From Deltaproteobacteria bacterium (GTDB lineage Bacteria; Desulfobacterota; Desulfobaccia; Desulfobaccales; 0-14-0-80-60-11): a stretch of DNA of 8,784 nucleotides. The stretch is from NCBI GenBank assembly GCA_023381945.1, contig JAMCQY010000192.1, positions 1 through 8,784 on the forward strand, given 5' to 3'. Made by a program: the position numbers and the translations under genes. The notes beneath the pieces are model-generated. The model was not told where the DNA came from and searched no databases. It was given only the letters and a program-made list of their open reading frames with translations. Positions 6,253 through 8,784 of the stretch are shown one piece after another; position 1 is the first letter of the stretch; each line of letters starts with the position of its first letter.

Positions 6253-6987
6253 ATGGATTATGTTGGGCCAGACCATTCCGCCATTGGAAGACGCATGGAA
6301 CCCCTGGAAAAGAGATATGAGAAGCAGGGTAAGGCCAGGCCTTGTTTCCTGGACCAGGACGATTTGGTCAACCTGGCCCGGATCGTCCAGGAGACCTTTA
6401 CCCGGCCTGAGATCGACCGCTATTTCCGGATTTCCACCACCCTGAACGGCAGCCGGGTATTTTGCAGTACAATGGCCGATTTCCTGGTCCAGGAAGACTT
6501 GCCCGACCGGGTGCACGATCTGACCTTCTGGATTGAGGGTTGGGGTCAGAAGACCAGATTCGATAAAACCATTTTACTCGATTTCAGTGGTTATTCGGTG
6601 CAGCTCAAGGTTGAAGGCGTTGACCCGGTTTGGGTTTTCGACAAATATAACCGCATCATGAAATTCCTCAGGGAGAAAAGCGCCTGGTACTGGCCGGTGA
6701 TTATTTTCGAAAAGCCGATTGTCTTTTGCATCACCATTTTGCTCATCAGTAGTATGATTCTCAATTTTAGACTGGGAAAGCCGGTAATTTATCTAGGCGA
6801 GCTGGGGATGCTGGCCATCTGGGCGGTTTCGGTCTTTTATGACACCCGGAAAATTTGGCCCTATTCCCTTTTGAGGCTGAAAGGGTCCGAACCGCTTCTC
6901 AACACCGAGACATTTTCCATCGCCGCCCTGTTGATCATCCTGGTATCGGTCCTGATGGGAGGCGCAGCCTTTCCCTTCTTCAGATGA
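6253..6987 (+). CDS. Unrecognised membrane protein with three C-terminal helices
   Basis: I do not recognise the family of this 244-residue protein. The first 145 residues are soluble and charged, with a pattern of short strands (TRFDKTILLDFSGYSVQLKV near 101-120). Three hydrophobic segments follow near 148-172, 177-197 and 221-243. The topology suggests a cytoplasmic domain carried on a small membrane anchor. The start is uncertain. The ATG at 6253 has GGGGG only 2 bases upstream, which is too close. The in-frame ATG at 6295 has GGAAG at 6286-6290 and 4 bases of spacing and would give 230 residues. The frame stays open upstream to a stop at 6205-6207. Codon use agrees with the GC-rich neighbours. 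The comM gene begins 21 bases after the stop, so the two are probably cotranscribed. Confidence 0.7.
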   Translation: MDYVGPDHSAIGRRMEPLEKRYEKQGKARPCFLDQDDLVNLARIVQETFTRPEIDRYFRISTTLNGSRVFCSTMADFLVQEDLPDRVHDLTFWIEGWGQKTRFDKTILLDFSGYSVQLKVEGVDPVWVFDKYNRIMKFLREKSAWYWPVIIFEKPIVFCITILLISSMILNFRLGKPVIYLGELGMLAIWAVSVFYDTRKIWPYSLLRLKGSEPLLNTETFSIAALLIILVSVLMGGAAFPFFR

Positions 6988-7008
6988 TCAGCCGACTGCT
7001 AAGTCATC

Positions 7009-8589
7009 ATGCTGGCTCGAGTTAAAAGCGGCGCCCTAAAGGGGGTGGACGCCTACCTGGTGGAGGTCGAGGTGGACCTGGCCCCGGGTATGCCCTATTT
7101 CGCCACCGTGGGCCTGCCCGAAGTGGCAGTGAAGGAGAGCAAGGACCGGGTCCGGGCCGCCCTGAAGAACTCCGGCTACAAATTCCCTGGCAATCGGGTC
7201 ACCATAAATCTCGCGCCGGCCGACGTGCGCAAAGAAGGCACCGGCTTCGACCTGCCCGTGGCCCTGGGCATCCTGGCGGCCCAGGAGATCGTTCCGCAGG
7301 AAAGCCTGGAAAAGTATATCATTTTCGGAGAACTCTCCCTGGATGGCCGCCTCAAGCCCACCCGGGGCATCCTTTCCATGGCCCTGGCCACCCGTGAGAA
7401 AGGCCTGGCTCTCATCATCCCCCGGGACAATATACGTGAGGCCGCGGTGGTCCAGGGAATCGAAATTTATCCCGCCGACACCCTGGCCCAACTGGTGGAG
7501 TTCCTCACCGGCCGGGAGCCGCTGGGCGCTTTCCAGGCCTCGCCTGCCGACAGCGATTATCCGGCGGCCGACTCTGACCTCGATTTCCGGGAAGTCAAGG
7601 GCCAGGAGCCGGTGAAACGGGCCCTGCTGCTGGCCGCGGCCGGCGGCCACAACGTCTTGATGATCGGGCCGCCGGGTGCAGGTAAAACGATGCTGGCCCA
7701 GCGGCTGCCTTCCATCCTGCCGCGGCTGAACCCGGAAGAGGCCCTCGAGACCTCCAAGATTTACAGCGTGGTGGGGCAGCTCCAGCCCGGCCAGGGGCTC
7801 CTGAGGCTGCGGCCCTTCCGGTCGCCGCACCACACCATCTCCGACGCCGGACTCATCGGCGGCGGCACCACCCCCCGGCCGGGGGAGGTGAGTCTGGCCC
7901 ACCACGGCGTGCTCTTCCTGGACGAACTGCCTGAATTCAAGCGCTCCACCCTGGAGGTGCTGCGCCAGCCCCTGGAAGACGGCGTGGTCACCATCTCCCG
8001 GGCCGCCACCGCCATAACCTTCCCGGCCCGCTTCATGCTGGTGGCTTCCATGAATCCCTGCTTCTGCGGCTATTACGGCGACGCCGGGCGGGTCTGCACC
8101 TGCGCACCCCAAAAGATTCAGCAGTACCGCGCCCGCATCTCCGGACCGCTGCTGGACCGCATCGACCTCCAGGTGCAGGTGGCCGCGGTGCCTTTTAGAG
8201 ATTTGGCCGCGGACCCGGGCGGCGAAGGCTCCGAGGCCATGCGGGCCCGGGTCTCCCAGGCCCGCTGGGTGCAGGAGAGCCGCTTCGCAAAGGTTAGGCG
8301 GGTCTTTGCCAACGCTCAGATGAGCGCCAAAATGGTCCAGGAACATTGCGCCCTGGGGCCGGAGGCCCGGCGGCTCCTCGAAACCGCGGTGGAGCGCCTG
8401 GGACTGAGCGCCCGGGCCTACACCCGCATCCTCAAAATCGCCCGCACCATCGCCGACCTGGAAGGCGAAGCCCACCTCAGCCTGCCCCACGTGGCCGAAG
8501 CCATCCAATACCGCAGCCTGGACCGCCAGTTCAGCAGCCCCCAAGGGGTGAAGTTCGCCAAAGAGGTGGGGGAGAGGTATTTGGTTTGA
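7009..8589 (+). CDS. comM: ComM/YifB family AAA+ ATPase (Mg-chelatase-like)
   Basis: The 526-residue protein belongs to the YifB/ComM family. In Vibrio, ComM is a hexameric helicase that drives branch migration of incoming DNA during natural transformation; many non-competent bacteria also carry it. The N-terminal ChlI-like domain covers about residues 20-140. The AAA+ core starts near 190, with Walker A GPPGAGKT at 220-227 and Walker B LFLDE at 302-306. A pair of CxC motifs (Cys351/353 and Cys363/365) in NPCFCG...CTC is typical of the family. The C-terminal helical domain covers about 400-515. All key residues are present and the length is normal, so it should be functional and cytoplasmic. 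No good ribosome binding site precedes the ATG, which suggests reinitiation after the membrane-protein gene 21 bases upstream. Confidence 0.95.
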   Translation: MLARVKSGALKGVDAYLVEVEVDLAPGMPYFATVGLPEVAVKESKDRVRAALKNSGYKFPGNRVTINLAPADVRKEGTGFDLPVALGILAAQEIVPQESLEKYIIFGELSLDGRLKPTRGILSMALATREKGLALIIPRDNIREAAVVQGIEIYPADTLAQLVEFLTGREPLGAFQASPADSDYPAADSDLDFREVKGQEPVKRALLLAAAGGHNVLMIGPPGAGKTMLAQRLPSILPRLNPEEALETSKIYSVVGQLQPGQGLLRLRPFRSPHHTISDAGLIGGGTTPRPGEVSLAHHGVLFLDELPEFKRSTLEVLRQPLEDGVVTISRAATAITFPARFMLVASMNPCFCGYYGDAGRVCTCAPQKIQQYRARISGPLLDRIDLQVQVAAVPFRDLAADPGGEGSEAMRARVSQARWVQESRFAKVRRVFANAQMSAKMVQEHCALGPEARRLLETAVERLGLSARAYTRILKIARTIADLEGEAHLSLPHVAEAIQYRSLDRQFSSPQGVKFAKEVGERYLV

Positions 8590-8592
8590 TCC

Positions 8593-8632
8593 TGGGTGTT
8601 TTTCATTAAACTGATGAAAGTTAATGGACCCA
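8593..8632. other. Imperfect hairpin after comM
   Basis: TGGGT (8593-8597) can pair with ACCCA (8628-8632), and CATTAA (8604-8609) with TTAATG (8621-8626). TTTCAT (8601-8606) and ATGAAA (8614-8619) form a competing stem. It lies 4 bases after the comM stop and could protect or end the transcript, but there is no T-run after it, so it is not called a terminator. Confidence 0.3.
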
Positions 8633-8664
8633 AGAATTGTATAGATAAATAACAGTGAGTAGCC

Positions 8665-8694
8665 GTAGGGCGGGAAAGCGAAGCGCATCCCGCC
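8665..8694 (+). repeat. REP-like hairpin with GTAG head
   Basis: GTAG (8665-8668) is followed directly by a stem of GGCGGGA (8669-8675) and TCCCGCC (8688-8694), with a small inner stem GCG/CGC (8678-8680 with 8684-8686) in the loop. A GTAG tetranucleotide next to a GC-rich hairpin is the signature of REP sequences recognised by RAYT transposases, and a RAYT gene begins 43 bases downstream. Further GTAG copies are at 8659-8662 and 8699-8702, without stems. There is no T-run, so it is not a terminator. Confidence 0.8.
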
Positions 8695-8719
8695 TTCAGT
8701 AGTCATAGACTTCAACAAT

Positions 8720-8737
8720 TAAGTTAGACCTAACTTA
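8720..8737. promoter_or_regulatory. 18-bp palindrome running into the RAYT start codon
   Basis: TAAGTTAG and CTAACTTA are perfect inverted copies separated by AC. The last A is also the first base of the ATG at 8737. The size and symmetry fit an operator or a translation-blocking hairpin, and no clear ribosome binding site is visible before this start. Its role is an inference. Confidence 0.5.
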
Positions 8738-8784
8738 TGTCACAATATATTCGCGCCTTTGTTCCTGGCGGCACGTTCTTCTTC
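8737..8784 (+). CDS. REP-associated tyrosine transposase (RAYT), N-terminus only
   Basis: The last 48 bases read ATG and 15 further codons, giving MSQYIRAFVPGGTFFF, and the frame is still open at the window end. Small residues, Tyr, Arg, Pro-Gly-Gly-Thr and Phe-Phe make up the very conserved N-terminus of RAYT (TnpA_REP, Y1_Tnp/IS200-like) proteins, which continue with Thr-Val. An in-frame stop at 8731-8733 fixes this ATG as the first possible start. RAYTs are single-copy, domesticated relatives of IS200/IS605 transposases that act on REP hairpins; the GTAG-headed hairpin at 8665-8694 fits that partnership. The catalytic HUH and Tyr residues are beyond the window, so it is unknown whether the gene is intact. 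Confidence 0.85.
   Translation, partial: MSQYIRAFVPGGTFFF

Noticed and set aside
7036..8718. A 560-codon open frame on the minus strand across comM
   Set aside because: It is antisense to a fully motif-supported comM gene. Its translation is rich in Gly, Gln and His without recognisable motifs, as expected of a GC-rich shadow frame.

Overview
The window looks like a chromosomal segment of a GC-rich, sulfate-reducing bacterium of the former Deltaproteobacteria (Desulfobacterota). The main evidence is the first 2.3 kb, which carries the end of qmoB and all of qmoC. These encode subunits of the quinone-interacting membrane-bound oxidoreductase that works with adenylylsulfate (APS) reductase in dissimilatory sulfate reduction. 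qmoA and aprBA probably lie upstream, outside the window. A strong intrinsic terminator closes the qmo operon.

Bases 2376-3630 form an AT-richer island. An array of five copies of an 11-mer (TACCCCACAAA) is arranged as two equal hairpins. It runs into a lone gene for a nucleotidyltransferase-fold protein of a type often found in accessory or defence-related regions. The island is the best candidate for horizontally acquired DNA here, and the array may be its control region.

Bases 3631-6034 hold four small plus-strand genes. They encode a HELVH-motif putative metallopeptidase, a YkgJ-type cysteine-cluster protein, a YccU-type CoA-binding protein and a 4-fold beta-flower protein. The first three have clear ribosome binding sites. 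The gaps contain palindromic or period-7 repeats rather than obvious promoters. Bases 6253-8589 hold an unrecognised three-helix membrane protein and, 21 bases on, a complete comM/yifB gene for an AAA+ helicase of natural transformation.

The last 200 bases contain a GTAG-headed REP-like hairpin, then an 18-bp palindrome, then the first 16 codons of a REP-associated tyrosine transposase (RAYT), cut off by the window end. A second GTAG...CTAC double hairpin at 4191-4242 has the layout of a bacterial interspersed mosaic element (BIME). Three intergenic regions (3586-3613, 5123-5199, 6186-6226) carry heptamer repeats with a shared ACTNNNN pattern, each shortly upstream of a gene. All genes identified are on the plus strand. 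No tRNA, rRNA or CRISPR array was seen. Product names rest on reading motifs by eye, not on database searches.
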